The notes beneath the pieces were generated by a model. The model searched no databases. It was not told where the DNA came from and saw only the letters and a program-made list of their open reading frames with translations. DNA of 64,000 bases. It comes from Bacillus thuringiensis (GTDB taxonomy: Bacteria; Bacillota; Bacilli; Bacillales; Bacillaceae_G). The stretch is from the NCBI RefSeq assembly GCF_001182785.1, contig NZ_CP012099.1, positions 2,044,501 through 2,108,500 on the forward strand, written 5' to 3'. The position numbers and the translations under genes are program-made. Below are positions 35,794 through 43,734 of the stretch, one piece after another (within the stretch, counting starts at the first letter, position 1; each line of letters starts with the position of its first letter).

Positions 35794-35830
35794 GAAAAAG
35801 GAAGTTGGAATGATTCCAACTTCCTTTTTC
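35794..35830 (+). terminator. ileS terminator
   Basis: GAAAAAGGAAGTTGGAA pairs with TTCCAACTTCCTTTTTC around a 3-nt loop; a bidirectional shape that can also end the DUF418 gene. Confidence 0.9.
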
Positions 35831-35843
35831 GTATGGAGGTAAA

Positions 35844-36929
35844 TTAACTAGCTAATTTCCTCATAATCCATTCAATAGGTCCTCTAGAAAATTTCTTTCT
35901 CCATAATACGCTAAACAAAATACTGAAAATGAAAAATACAGTAGCAAATAATAAAACGAAAAGTAGTGTTTGATGTTCCATTCTATTGAATAGAATTAAT
36001 GTCCCAATCCCGATAAATACATGACTTACATAATGAGTTAATGTTAATTGACCTGTTTGTATAATGGAAGTAACAAACCAATTATTTTCATATTTTTCAG
36101 TGATATAGAGGCAAAGTATTAATATAGCAATAGCGGATCCTGTAGCTGATAAAATATATAATATATTTGGTAAAATGGGTCCTGTATTAAACAAAAATGT
36201 AGCAGCTTCTTTGCCAATGTGTGGAATGAAGTAGTATGTGAGCCCTTTTGATAAAAGTTCTATCAGTATGGTGAATGTAATACCGAGCAAGAGCAACCTA
36301 TCTCTAATCTTTTTATTATGAAGATCTAATCTGCCAATTATCATACCGATTAAGAAGAACGAAAACCATGGGAAAAAAGGGTGATAACCATTAAAGAATA
36401 AATTGCGAAGAAAACCGTTTATTGTCCAGAAGTCTACATAGTTTATAAATGGAGTAGGGCCTCCCCAACCTTCGAAAGTATTGAAAGTAAGCTGAAGAGA
36501 TTGTGCCAAGAGTAGGATAATAATAGATAACAAGAGTAATGCTTTTTTTCGGACTGTAATGAGTAATGCAGCAACGAAAAGGTAAACACCGTAGTAGTGT
36601 AATATATCCCCAGTCCACTCCATTACGTATAAAAATAATCCTAAAATAAATAAGAATAGTGCCCGTTTCCAGATGATTTTTCGGCTATTAGAAATTTTTA
36701 TTTTTTCATTGCTAGCAACAGATGATCTAGTCATTAAAGATATGCCAATTCCAGCAAGTATAACAAACAAGGCAGAAGCTCTACCTTCAAAAAGTGACAT
36801 GAAAGTTATTAAAAATGGGGGACCATTTCCTTCTGCACCTGTTATCACCATAAAATTAACAAGCAGCATACCAAACATCGCCAAGGCCCTAGCAAAGTCT
36901 AAGCCGATAATTCGTTTTTTAGTATTCAA
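35844..36929 (-). CDS. DUF418-type multi-spanning membrane protein
   Basis: About 361 residues with ten or so membrane helices. It starts with the RIIGLDFARALAMFGMLLVNF phrase common to DUF418/DUF1624-like acyltransferase-related membrane proteins and ends with the conserved DUF418 region (QLTLTHYVSHVFIGIGTLILF, FSVLWRKKFSRGPIEWIMRKL). The TTG at 36929 lies 2 bp past the tetR stop, with AAGGGA 5 nt upstream. The two genes form an operon with the regulator first. The family is functionally uncharacterised; the local TetR regulator hints at export or envelope modification. Confidence 0.85.
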   Translation of the reverse strand: MNTKKRIIGLDFARALAMFGMLLVNFMVITGAEGNGPPFLITFMSLFEGRASALFVILAGIGISLMTRSSVASNEKIKISNSRKIIWKRALFLFILGLFLYVMEWTGDILHYYGVYLFVAALLITVRKKALLLLSIIILLLAQSLQLTFNTFEGWGGPTPFINYVDFWTINGFLRNLFFNGYHPFFPWFSFFLIGMIIGRLDLHNKKIRDRLLLLGITFTILIELLSKGLTYYFIPHIGKEAATFLFNTGPILPNILYILSATGSAIAILILCLYITEKYENNWFVTSIIQTGQLTLTHYVSHVFIGIGTLILFNRMEHQTLLFVLLFATVFFIFSILFSVLWRKKFSRGPIEWIMRKLAS

Positions 36930-36930
36930 T

Positions 36931-37515
36931 TCAATCCCTTCTTTCAAAAATACTGTTTACAGCTTCCATCCATATTTGTCTATAATCTATATCCACATGT
37001 AACATCATAAAATTCCCGACATTATCAAGCACTAATGCTAACATATGAGCTTTTGAAACTAGATTTTTATTTTCAATCAATTGAAGCTCATTTGCTTTTG
37101 TAAGGAGGGATTCAAATCCTTGTAAATATTCTGTTTGCACAGTTAGTAATCGATCTTTGTACATATCATTTCTTGAAGATAGTAATACATATTCTTGCAA
37201 CACACGATTAAAATAAGGATCGTTCTGCTGTTCATCAATTATTTTGAATCCAATTTCAATGCATTTCTCAATAAAATTTTCTTTCGTAAACTCTTCTGTA
37301 TGGAAGAAGGAAGAAAACTGCATCGCAGCACATAATTCTGTGAAAATACATTCGATTAATGCATCTTTAGATTTAAAGTAATAATAAATGGACGGTTTAG
37401 CAATTCCGACTTCTTCAGCAATCATTGAATAAGTCGTTTTGGTAATACCATGTCCGGCAAACAGTCGATAGCTTGCTTCCATAATTGAAGAGAGTGTTTC
37501 TTCACTTTTGCTCAT
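36931..37515 (-). CDS. TetR family transcriptional regulator of the DUF418 operon
   Basis: A 194-residue regulator with an N-terminal TetR helix-turn-helix (ITKTTYSMIAEEVGIAKPSIYYYFKSKDALI) and a helical C-terminal ligand domain. GGAGGCTTTATT precedes the ATG. It is the first gene of a two-gene operon with the DUF418 membrane protein. Its own promoter carries a 14-bp palindrome at 37574-37587 touching the -35 box, so autorepression is likely. The ligand is unknown. Confidence 0.9.
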   Translation of the reverse strand: MSKSEETLSSIMEASYRLFAGHGITKTTYSMIAEEVGIAKPSIYYYFKSKDALIECIFTELCAAMQFSSFFHTEEFTKENFIEKCIEIGFKIIDEQQNDPYFNRVLQEYVLLSSRNDMYKDRLLTVQTEYLQGFESLLTKANELQLIENKNLVSKAHMLALVLDNVGNFMMLHVDIDYRQIWMEAVNSIFERRD

Positions 37516-37545
37516 AATAAAGCCTCCTAAAAAAAGGTTATATAA

Positions 37546-37587
37546 ATCGTATCATTCATTAATATTTTTTTCAACCTACCGTTAGGT
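37546..37587 (-). promoter_or_regulatory. tetR promoter and operator
   Basis: On the minus strand TTGAAA (37569-37574) and TACGAT (37546-37551) are spaced by 17 bp. ACCTA-CCGT-TAGGT at 37574-37587, a TetR-type palindrome with one mismatch, abuts the -35 box. Confidence 0.72.
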
Positions 37588-37643
37588 AAAAAGTAGCCTA
37601 TTTTTTACAAAGTCATTTAAAAAGTTTAAGAGTTAAGGAATTG

Positions 37644-37665
37644 CTTTAGAAATATATTTCTAAAG
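37644..37665. promoter_or_regulatory. 22-bp perfect palindrome, putative operator
   Basis: CTTTAGAAATA followed by its exact reverse complement TATTTCTAAAG. It lies about 180 bp before the protease start and 130 bp before tetR, with no T-run, so a protein-binding site is more likely than a terminator. Confidence 0.5.
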
Positions 37666-37845
37666 TATTGTGTTCACTTTACACATAAATATTGAGAAAA
37701 TTTCACTTACCCTAAATGAAAAGGTAATAGAAGTGTTTATAGAGAATTACTCGTAGATTCAATTTTTATCCCCCCATTTTGTGGGGAATGATTGCCTAGT
37801 GGTAATGGGATAAGGTTGAGCTACTTTATTAGGGGGAGTGGTTCT

Positions 37846-39357
37846 ATGTTTAATAAAAAAATGGTGGCAATGGCAATGACTGTACCGTTAGTAATGGGGA
37901 CGATTTCTACGGTTTCGGCATTGGAAAAACAACAGCAAGTAAAGTTAGAAGCTTATTCGCCACAGAAAAAAGCAACTGAATATTTAAAAGAAAATGCTGC
38001 GCAGTATGGATTGAAAACAGACCTTTCAGACTTGCAATATATTTCTACAACAGAAACGTCAGTAGCTTCATATGTTAGGTTCCAACAAGTTGTTAATGGT
38101 GCACCTGTATTTTCAAAACAAATAACAGTTACGCTTAACGGAGAGGGAAAGGGAGTACTCGCTGTTTCTGATTATCAGCCTGTTACAGGTGTGAAGGAAG
38201 TAACGACAAAAATTAGTGAAAAAGATGCAATACAAAAATCAATGGCGTATGTTGGAGAAGCAAGTGAGCAAAATTTATGGGCTCCTACAGATAAAGAGTT
38301 CGGATATATTGTTGAAGAAGGAATTGCTCGTCCAGTATATAAAGTTGTAGTCCATTCTAATAATCCATTTGGTGCATGGGAAACATTTATTGATGCAGAA
38401 AATGGAAAGTTAATTAAAAAGGTTGATATAAACCGAAAAGCTGAAGGGTCAGGAAAAGTATTTTTACCTAACCCAGTCGTATCTAGCGGTAGTAAAGTAG
38501 GCTTAAAAGATAATAACGATGCAGATTCAACAGCTCTAACGAACCAACTGAAAACTGTTACGTTAAAAGGTTTAGATGGAACAGGATTTTTAATTGGAGA
38601 ATATGTAACGATTTCTTCAAAAGCGAAAACAAAATCTACGAATTTACAATTTAACTATACACGCGCAAATGATAGCTTTGAAGATGTTATGTCGTACTAT
38701 CATATCGACACATTGCAACGTTACATTCAAAGTCTAGGTTTTAAAAATATTAATAACCGTTCGATAAAAGTGAATGTTAATGGTACAACTGATGATAACT
38801 CATTCTATTCTCCATCAACAAAAGCTTTAACTTTCGGTACTGGCGGTGTTGATGATGCAGAAGATGCTGGTATTATCGCACATGAATATGGGCATTCGAT
38901 TCAAGATAACCAAGTTCCTGGCTTTGGTAGTTCAGCAGAAGGTGGAGCGATGGGAGAAGGATTTGGCGACTTCTTAGGTGCTACATATGAAGATGCAGTA
39001 TCGACTACTGGATATGGTAAAGCATGTGTTGGAGAATGGGATGCGACAGCTTATTCTAGTTCAGATCCAACATGCTTACGCCGATTAGATACGAATAAAG
39101 TATATCCGAAAGATATAACGAATGAAGTGCATGATGATGGTGAAATTTGGGCTCAAGGTCAATACGAAATGGCACAAGCTTTTGGCCGTGATGTAGCAAC
39201 AAAAATCATTTTACAATCACACTGGTCATTAACACCAAACTCTAAATTCAGTGATGGAGCAAAAGCGATTAAGCAAGCGGATGCTCTTTTATATGGTGGA
39301 CAACATGCTGCTGATATCGATCGCATTTGGGCAGCGAGAGGCATTAGTACGAATTAA
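37846..39357 (+). CDS. Secreted zinc metalloprotease, fungalysin (M36)-like
   Basis: An extracellular endopeptidase precursor of 503 residues. A signal peptide (MFNKKMVAM...STVSA) is cleaved after residue 25. An FTP/PepSY propeptide follows (about 30-215; SYVRFQQVVNGAPVFSKQITV). The zinc site HEYGH (His346, Glu347, His350) lies in IIAHEYGHSIQDN, with the third ligand probably Glu371 in GEGFGDFLG. HEYGH with EVHDDGEIWAQGQ resembles M36 fungalysins more than classical M4 thermolysin (HELTH). The start at 37846 has GGGGGAG 7 nt upstream; the frame is open to 37792. Probably a nutrient-acquiring or virulence-associated protease. Confidence 0.85.
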   Translation: MFNKKMVAMAMTVPLVMGTISTVSALEKQQQVKLEAYSPQKKATEYLKENAAQYGLKTDLSDLQYISTTETSVASYVRFQQVVNGAPVFSKQITVTLNGEGKGVLAVSDYQPVTGVKEVTTKISEKDAIQKSMAYVGEASEQNLWAPTDKEFGYIVEEGIARPVYKVVVHSNNPFGAWETFIDAENGKLIKKVDINRKAEGSGKVFLPNPVVSSGSKVGLKDNNDADSTALTNQLKTVTLKGLDGTGFLIGEYVTISSKAKTKSTNLQFNYTRANDSFEDVMSYYHIDTLQRYIQSLGFKNINNRSIKVNVNGTTDDNSFYSPSTKALTFGTGGVDDAEDAGIIAHEYGHSIQDNQVPGFGSSAEGGAMGEGFGDFLGATYEDAVSTTGYGKACVGEWDATAYSSSDPTCLRRLDTNKVYPKDITNEVHDDGEIWAQGQYEMAQAFGRDVATKIILQSHWSLTPNSKFSDGAKAIKQADALLYGGQHAADIDRIWAARGISTN

Positions 39358-39360
39358 TAT

Positions 39361-39391
39361 AAAAAGTCGTGGCATTAAGCCACGACTTTTT
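39361..39391. terminator. Protease terminator
   Basis: AAAAAGTCGTGGC pairs with GCCACGACTTTTT around a 5-nt loop. Confidence 0.9.
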
Positions 39392-39461
39392 AATTTGCTT
39401 ACGAACTGGTACTAGTAAATAAAGCTATATCAATGATAGTGTGAATATATCCGGATCACAT

Positions 39462-39941
39462 TTACTTTTTAGCTTCTTTAAAAACAAAATGCTCTTTAAA
39501 TTTTCTAGATTCAACTTTTTGACCATTTCGCATTGATCGGAATGGGTGTTCTTGCCATGTAATAATAACATCAACCTCATCCGTTTTTGTAGCAACAGGT
39601 AAATTAGCGTGTTCAAATCCAGTTTTTCCACTTGCTAAACGACTTTCCTTTAGGGAAAAGAGTTCATATTTCGTTTTCTTATTTGGTTCGTTGCGGAATA
39701 CTTCGACGTTTACGTTATATACCTCACTATTCCCGACATTCTTTACTGAAAAATGATATGTTTGAAATTCATCTTTTTTAGCTTGAAGCATATTCTTGTT
39801 TGTTTTTTTCGGTTTATCAATATTCACTTGCCATTGATCAGAGTTTTGAGAGATTGGTAAAGATTTTGGTGAATAGGCGTATGTTTCGTTTACTACAATT
39901 AGGCAAAACAATAGGAGAAAGAAACTAATTGCTTTTTGCAT
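39462..39941 (-). CDS. Small secreted protein, unknown function
   Basis: A 159-residue protein with a signal peptide (MQKAISFFLLLFCLIVVNETYA, cleavage after about residue 22). The mature part is beta-rich, with a pattern of an immunoglobulin-like domain (FQTYHFSVKNVGNSEVYNVNVEVFRNEP, DVIITWQEHPF). The ATG at 39941 has GAGG 7 nt upstream. There is no lipobox or anchor, so it is probably released. It is convergent with the protease gene and could be co-secreted with it, but no functional link is visible. Confidence 0.7.
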   Translation of the reverse strand: MQKAISFFLLLFCLIVVNETYAYSPKSLPISQNSDQWQVNIDKPKKTNKNMLQAKKDEFQTYHFSVKNVGNSEVYNVNVEVFRNEPNKKTKYELFSLKESRLASGKTGFEHANLPVATKTDEVDVIITWQEHPFRSMRNGQKVESRKFKEHFVFKEAKK

Positions 39942-40124
39942 ATACACACCTCGCTATAAAATTTTTTATTAATATGCGTAAATGAATTTGGTTTTATGTA
40001 AAAATTGGAAAAATATTAGGGGTGTAATTTCGAATTTGATACATAAGAATATGTATTACAAAATTAACTTTTCACACTTTAGAATAAGTTAGGAGTTAGA
40101 AAATCAGAATGTTTCAAAAAAAGC

Positions 40125-40153
40125 TTGCATTTTATAAAACAAGGAGTTAGAAT
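40125..40153 (+). promoter_or_regulatory. aspS T-box promoter
   Basis: TTGCAT (40125-40130) and TAGAAT (40148-40153), spacer 17. A short direct repeat, AGGAGTTAGAA, occurs at 40091 and 40142. Confidence 0.5.
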
Positions 40154-40174
40154 ACTCTGTAAATATAAAAAGTG

Positions 40175-40397
40175 ATGATCAGGAAAAGTACATGATGCAA
40201 AGGTCTACAGAGAGCAGCCGGTTGCTGGGAAGGTTGCGATACCGCATGATGGAAAGACACCTGTGAGTGTTGCTTTGAACGTGATTATTAGTAAAAGCAA
40301 ACGGTACCTACCGTTATCAGGGCTAAGATGGTCAGTATGACAATTTGGGTGGTACCGCGGAAAAAAATCCGTCCCTATTTATAGGGGCGGATTTTTG
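40175..40397 (+). promoter_or_regulatory. T-box riboswitch, probable aspartate (specifier GAC)
   Basis: The T-box core TTGGGTGGTACCGCGG is at 40345-40360. The terminator ATCCGTCCCTA with TAGGGGCGGAT and five T spans 40368-40397. In Stem I the phrase GAAA-GAC-A gives specifier GAC (Asp) at 40256-40258. TGGT in the T-box would meet the G discriminator of tRNA-Asp only by wobble, so the assignment is good but not certain. Confidence 0.85.
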
Positions 40398-40484
40398 TAT
40401 TCTTTGAAAGGGGGTGAGTGACCGTGGATGATGACGATGACAACAATAACGTAAATAAATATAAAATTATTGGAGGGAAAAATA

Positions 40485-41783
40485 ATGGATTCAATAATGA
40501 AGCGTTCACTCACAAAAGAATGTACAAATCAAAGTGGAAAGGTTGTATTACTTCAAGGATGGGTAAAAAAAATTCGGCATCTTGGAAATGTTAGTTTTTT
40601 ATTATTACGGGACAGAACAGGAGTAATTCAATGTGTATTAGAAAATGAATTGGCTGGATATAAAGTTGATGTAGAAAGTGTTGTCCATGTAATCGGTGAG
40701 ATAGTCGAGACGTCGAAAACAGAATTAGGTGTTGAAGTACTTGCTCATGAAGTGAAAGTAATAAACGGTGCAGAACCACTTCCATTTGAAATAAATAAAA
40801 AGAAGTTACAAGTTGGCTTAGATCAACTATTGAATGAGCGGGTACTCTCACTAAGACATGAGCGAACCGCAGCGATTTTTAAAGTGAAATCTACACTCGT
40901 TCAGAGCTTTAGTGAATTTCTTATAGAGAACGATTTCACACGTATATTTACGCCGAAAATTGTTTCGCAAGGGGCAGAAGGAGGAGCAAATGTTTTTAAG
41001 CTTCCATACTTCCAAAAAGAAGCTTATTTAGCACAATCACCACAGTTCTACAAACAAATGATGGTAGCGGGTGGGTTAGAACGAGTTTTTGAAATTGCAC
41101 CTGTATATAGAGCAGAACATCATAACTCTTCCCGTCATTTGAATGAATATATATCGTTAGACGTAGAACTTGGTTTTATTCATGATTTTTATGAAGTGAT
41201 GCAACTAGAAACTGATGTTTTACGATATATGTTTCAACAAGTAGCGAAAAAATGTGAAATAGAACTACAACTATTACAAATAGAAGTACCTGTTATTACT
41301 GAAATACCTAAAATTACATTGTTAGAAGCACAAGAAATTTTGAAAAGTAAGTATCGTAAAGAATCTCCTGTAGGGGATGTAGATACAGAAGGTGAAAAGT
41401 TACTAGGGAAATATGTAAAGGAAACATATAATAGTGAATTTGTTTTCATTACACATTATCCGAAAGAAGCGAGACCGATGTATACGATGCAAAATAAAGA
41501 GAATCCAGCTATTACTGATTCATTCGACTTATTATATAAAGGGTTAGAAATAACGTCAGGGGCACAGCGAATTCATAATTATGAAATGTTACTCGCTTCG
41601 TTTAAAGAAAAAGGATTACACCCAGAGAAATTTCAATCTTATTTAAATACATTCCGATACGGTTGTCCCCCGCATGGAGGTTTCGGGATTGGGCTAGAAA
41701 GGATTGTATATAAACTATTAGAATTAACAAATGTACGAGAGGCGAGTGCTTTTCCGAGAGATTGTACTCGTCTTATACCGTAA
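40485..41783 (+). CDS. aspS: Aspartyl-tRNA synthetase, archaeal/eukaryotic-like type (second copy)
   Basis: A class II synthetase of 432 residues for aspartate. It has an N-terminal OB anticodon domain (VVLLQGWVKKIRHLGNVSFLLLRDRTG), motif 2 as VYRAEHHNSSRHLNEY and motif 3 as GGFGIGLERI. It lacks the large GAD insertion of ordinary bacterial AspRS, so it belongs to the archaeal-type branch, which often charges both tRNA-Asp and tRNA-Asn. The start at 40485 has GGAGG 8 nt upstream. An Asp-type T-box precedes it, so it is induced when charged tRNA falls. Whether it is discriminating could not be decided from the OB-loop residues. Confidence 0.88.
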   Translation: MDSIMKRSLTKECTNQSGKVVLLQGWVKKIRHLGNVSFLLLRDRTGVIQCVLENELAGYKVDVESVVHVIGEIVETSKTELGVEVLAHEVKVINGAEPLPFEINKKKLQVGLDQLLNERVLSLRHERTAAIFKVKSTLVQSFSEFLIENDFTRIFTPKIVSQGAEGGANVFKLPYFQKEAYLAQSPQFYKQMMVAGGLERVFEIAPVYRAEHHNSSRHLNEYISLDVELGFIHDFYEVMQLETDVLRYMFQQVAKKCEIELQLLQIEVPVITEIPKITLLEAQEILKSKYRKESPVGDVDTEGEKLLGKYVKETYNSEFVFITHYPKEARPMYTMQNKENPAITDSFDLLYKGLEITSGAQRIHNYEMLLASFKEKGLHPEKFQSYLNTFRYGCPPHGGFGIGLERIVYKLLELTNVREASAFPRDCTRLIP

Positions 41784-41820
41784 AAAGAATCTTCGCGACT
41801 ATCGCGAAGATTCTTTTTTT
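41782..41820 (+). terminator. aspS terminator
   Basis: AAAAAGAATCTTCGCGA pairs with TCGCGAAGATTCTTTTTTT around a 3-nt loop. Confidence 0.92.
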
Positions 41821-41926
41821 TTAGTTCGTTTGAAAAGGTGAAAATATAGACTCTTTCTTTTGCTAATAAGCTTAGTGAAAGTGAGTTATCAATATGAACC
41901 ATTTCGACAAAAAATCAATATACCCC

Positions 41927-41955
41927 TTGACAGTTACAAATATAACAGATATAAT
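41927..41955 (+). promoter_or_regulatory. Consensus sigma-A promoter of the symporter T-box
   Basis: TTGACA (41927-41932), 17-bp spacer, TATAAT (41950-41955): both hexamers match consensus exactly. The start point should lie near 41962. Confidence 0.88.
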
Positions 41956-42004
41956 TCATATTAATTTCAAAAGAAAATATATTCTGAATATTAAAATGTG
42001 TTGA

Positions 42005-42264
42005 ATAGGAGTAGTAAGGTCATGTATTTGTACAGAGAGCTATGGGTTGGTGCGACATAGTCAAATGACATCCTGAACTCGCCTAGGAGCAGTAAGGTGG
42101 AACGGAATCACATTCTTAGTAAATCTTAACGGTTAACCTTCGATATTAGGTTTGTAATCAAACGATTACTACTAAGGTGGATTCATAATGGAATCAATAA
42201 GGGTGGTACCGCGTTAAGTAAATGGCTTAGCGTCTCTTTATATAGAGATGCTAGGCCATTTTTT
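42005..42264 (+). promoter_or_regulatory. T-box riboswitch upstream of an amino-acid symporter, probable leucine (specifier CTC)
   Basis: The T-box core AAGGGTGGTACCGCG is at 42199-42213. A terminator TGGCTTAGCGTCTCT with AGAGATGCTAGGCCA and six T spans 42223-42264. Stem I has GAA-CTC opposite an AGTA bulge, giving CTC (Leu) at 42078-42080. A shifted reading gives TCG (Ser), but TGGT in the T-box favours an A discriminator, as in tRNA-Leu. Confidence 0.85.
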
Positions 42265-42355
42265 ATTATATGGAAGAAGAAATGGAGGGTTTGTTTGGAT
42301 AGGTCTATAAAATTTATTTATTTATATAAAAAGATTTAATTAGGAGGAAAATGAG

Positions 42356-43696
42356 ATGAAACAGACGGAGCAATGGACTTCGAAATTAGGTTTTATAATG
42401 GCAGCAGCCGGATCAGCAATTGGACTTGGTGCGATATGGAAGTTTCCTTATATCGCTGGGAAGAGTGGGGGAGGAGCGTTCTTTTTAATCTTTATATTAT
42501 TTACTGTTTTAATTGGACTACCGCTACTTATAGCTGAATTTATGATTGGACGCAGTACGCAGAAACAAGCAGTTGGAGCATTTAAAAGCATCGCACCAAA
42601 TACAGGATGGCACTGGATCGGACGCCTTGGCGTTGGAACGTGTTTTATACTACTTTCGTTTTATAGTGTTGTAGGTGGATGGGTATTAATTTATTTATTC
42701 AGAGGAATAACTGGACAACTTATTAATCCAGGACAAAATTACGGTGCGTTATTTACTGAAACAATTGGAAATCCCACTTGGGCGATTATAGGGCATTTCG
42801 CTTTTATGTTTATTACGATTTGGGTTGTATCAAAAGGTGTACAAAACGGAATTGAAAAAGCAAGTAAATATATGTTGCCAGCATTGTTCGTTTTATTTGT
42901 CGCTCTTATTATTCGTTCGTTAACACTTGATGATGCAATGAAAGGTGTGAAGTTTTTCTTACAACCAGATTTCTCAAAGATTACTTCGGAAAGTATTTTG
43001 TTCGCAATGGGGCAATCATTCTTTGCGATTAGTATCGGGATTTCAATTATGGTTACCTATAGTTCCTATTTAAATAAAAAAGAAAGTTTACCAAAATCAG
43101 CAATAACAATTGTTGGATTGAATTTATTTGTTTCTTTATTTGCGGGTGTTGCTATTTTTCCGGCTGTATTTTCATTAGGAATGGAGCCAACAGAAGGACC
43201 TGGATTACTATTTATCGTATTACCATCTGTATTTAGTCAAATTCCATTCGGTGGATTTTTCTTAACAGTATTTCTTGCACTATTTACATTTGCGACATTA
43301 ACATCGGCATTTTCTCTACTAGAGACAGTTGTTTCAGCGTTTGCAAATGGTGAACAAGAAAGAAGAACGAAATTATCATGGATGATCGGTTTCGGTATTT
43401 TCTTAGTAGGTATACCATCAGCATTATCATTTGGAGTATGGAGTGATATTACGATTTTCGGAAAGAATATTTTTGATGCGGTAGACTTTTTATCTAGTAA
43501 TATATTAATGCCACTTGGAGCACTATTTATTAGTATTTTCGTTTCATTCAAAATGGAGAAGAAGGTACTAGAAGCAGAGTTTTTTGTAGGTGGTAATTAT
43601 GGAAAGAAAGTATTTACTTGTTGGGCATTTTTACTTCGATTTGTAGCACCACTTGCAATAATTATCGTCTTCTTAAATGTAATAGGGATTATTTAA
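42356..43696 (+). CDS. Sodium:neurotransmitter symporter family (LeuT/MhsT-like) amino acid importer
   Basis: A 446-residue membrane protein with about eleven to twelve helices that imports amino acids with sodium. TM1 has the NSS signature [24 protein letters not shown], including the unwound sodium/substrate-binding stretch. TM6 has the phrase [24 protein letters not shown]. Bacterial relatives LeuT and MhsT carry leucine and other hydrophobic amino acids. The T-box upstream responds to an uncharged tRNA, probably tRNA-Leu, linking import to amino-acid starvation and supporting leucine or a related substrate. AGGAGG lies 9 nt before ATG. Confidence 0.9.
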   Translation: MKQTEQWTSKLGFIMAAAGSAIGLGAIWKFPYIAGKSGGGAFFLIFILFTVLIGLPLLIAEFMIGRSTQKQAVGAFKSIAPNTGWHWIGRLGVGTCFILLSFYSVVGGWVLIYLFRGITGQLINPGQNYGALFTETIGNPTWAIIGHFAFMFITIWVVSKGVQNGIEKASKYMLPALFVLFVALIIRSLTLDDAMKGVKFFLQPDFSKITSESILFAMGQSFFAISIGISIMVTYSSYLNKKESLPKSAITIVGLNLFVSLFAGVAIFPAVFSLGMEPTEGPGLLFIVLPSVFSQIPFGGFFLTVFLALFTFATLTSAFSLLETVVSAFANGEQERRTKLSWMIGFGIFLVGIPSALSFGVWSDITIFGKNIFDAVDFLSSNILMPLGALFISIFVSFKMEKKVLEAEFFVGGNYGKKVFTCWAFLLRFVAPLAIIIVFLNVIGII

Positions 43697-43734
43697 CATT
43701 AAATGTTATAATATTCAGTGAAAAAGGGGAGGTG

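Larger units (their letters stand above)
37516..37845. other. Divergent regulatory region between tetR and the protease gene
   Basis: Contains the tetR promoter/operator, a 22-bp perfect palindrome at 37644-37665, and a C-rich hairpin (about 37771-37786, CCCC...GGGG) in the protease leader. Confidence 0.6.

Noticed and set aside
42078..42083. Serine (TCG) as specifier of the symporter T-box
   Set aside because: Possible by a one-base shift of the specifier loop, but CTC is favoured by T-box TGGT/tRNA-Leu discriminator A and by the LeuT-type cargo; kept only as alternative.
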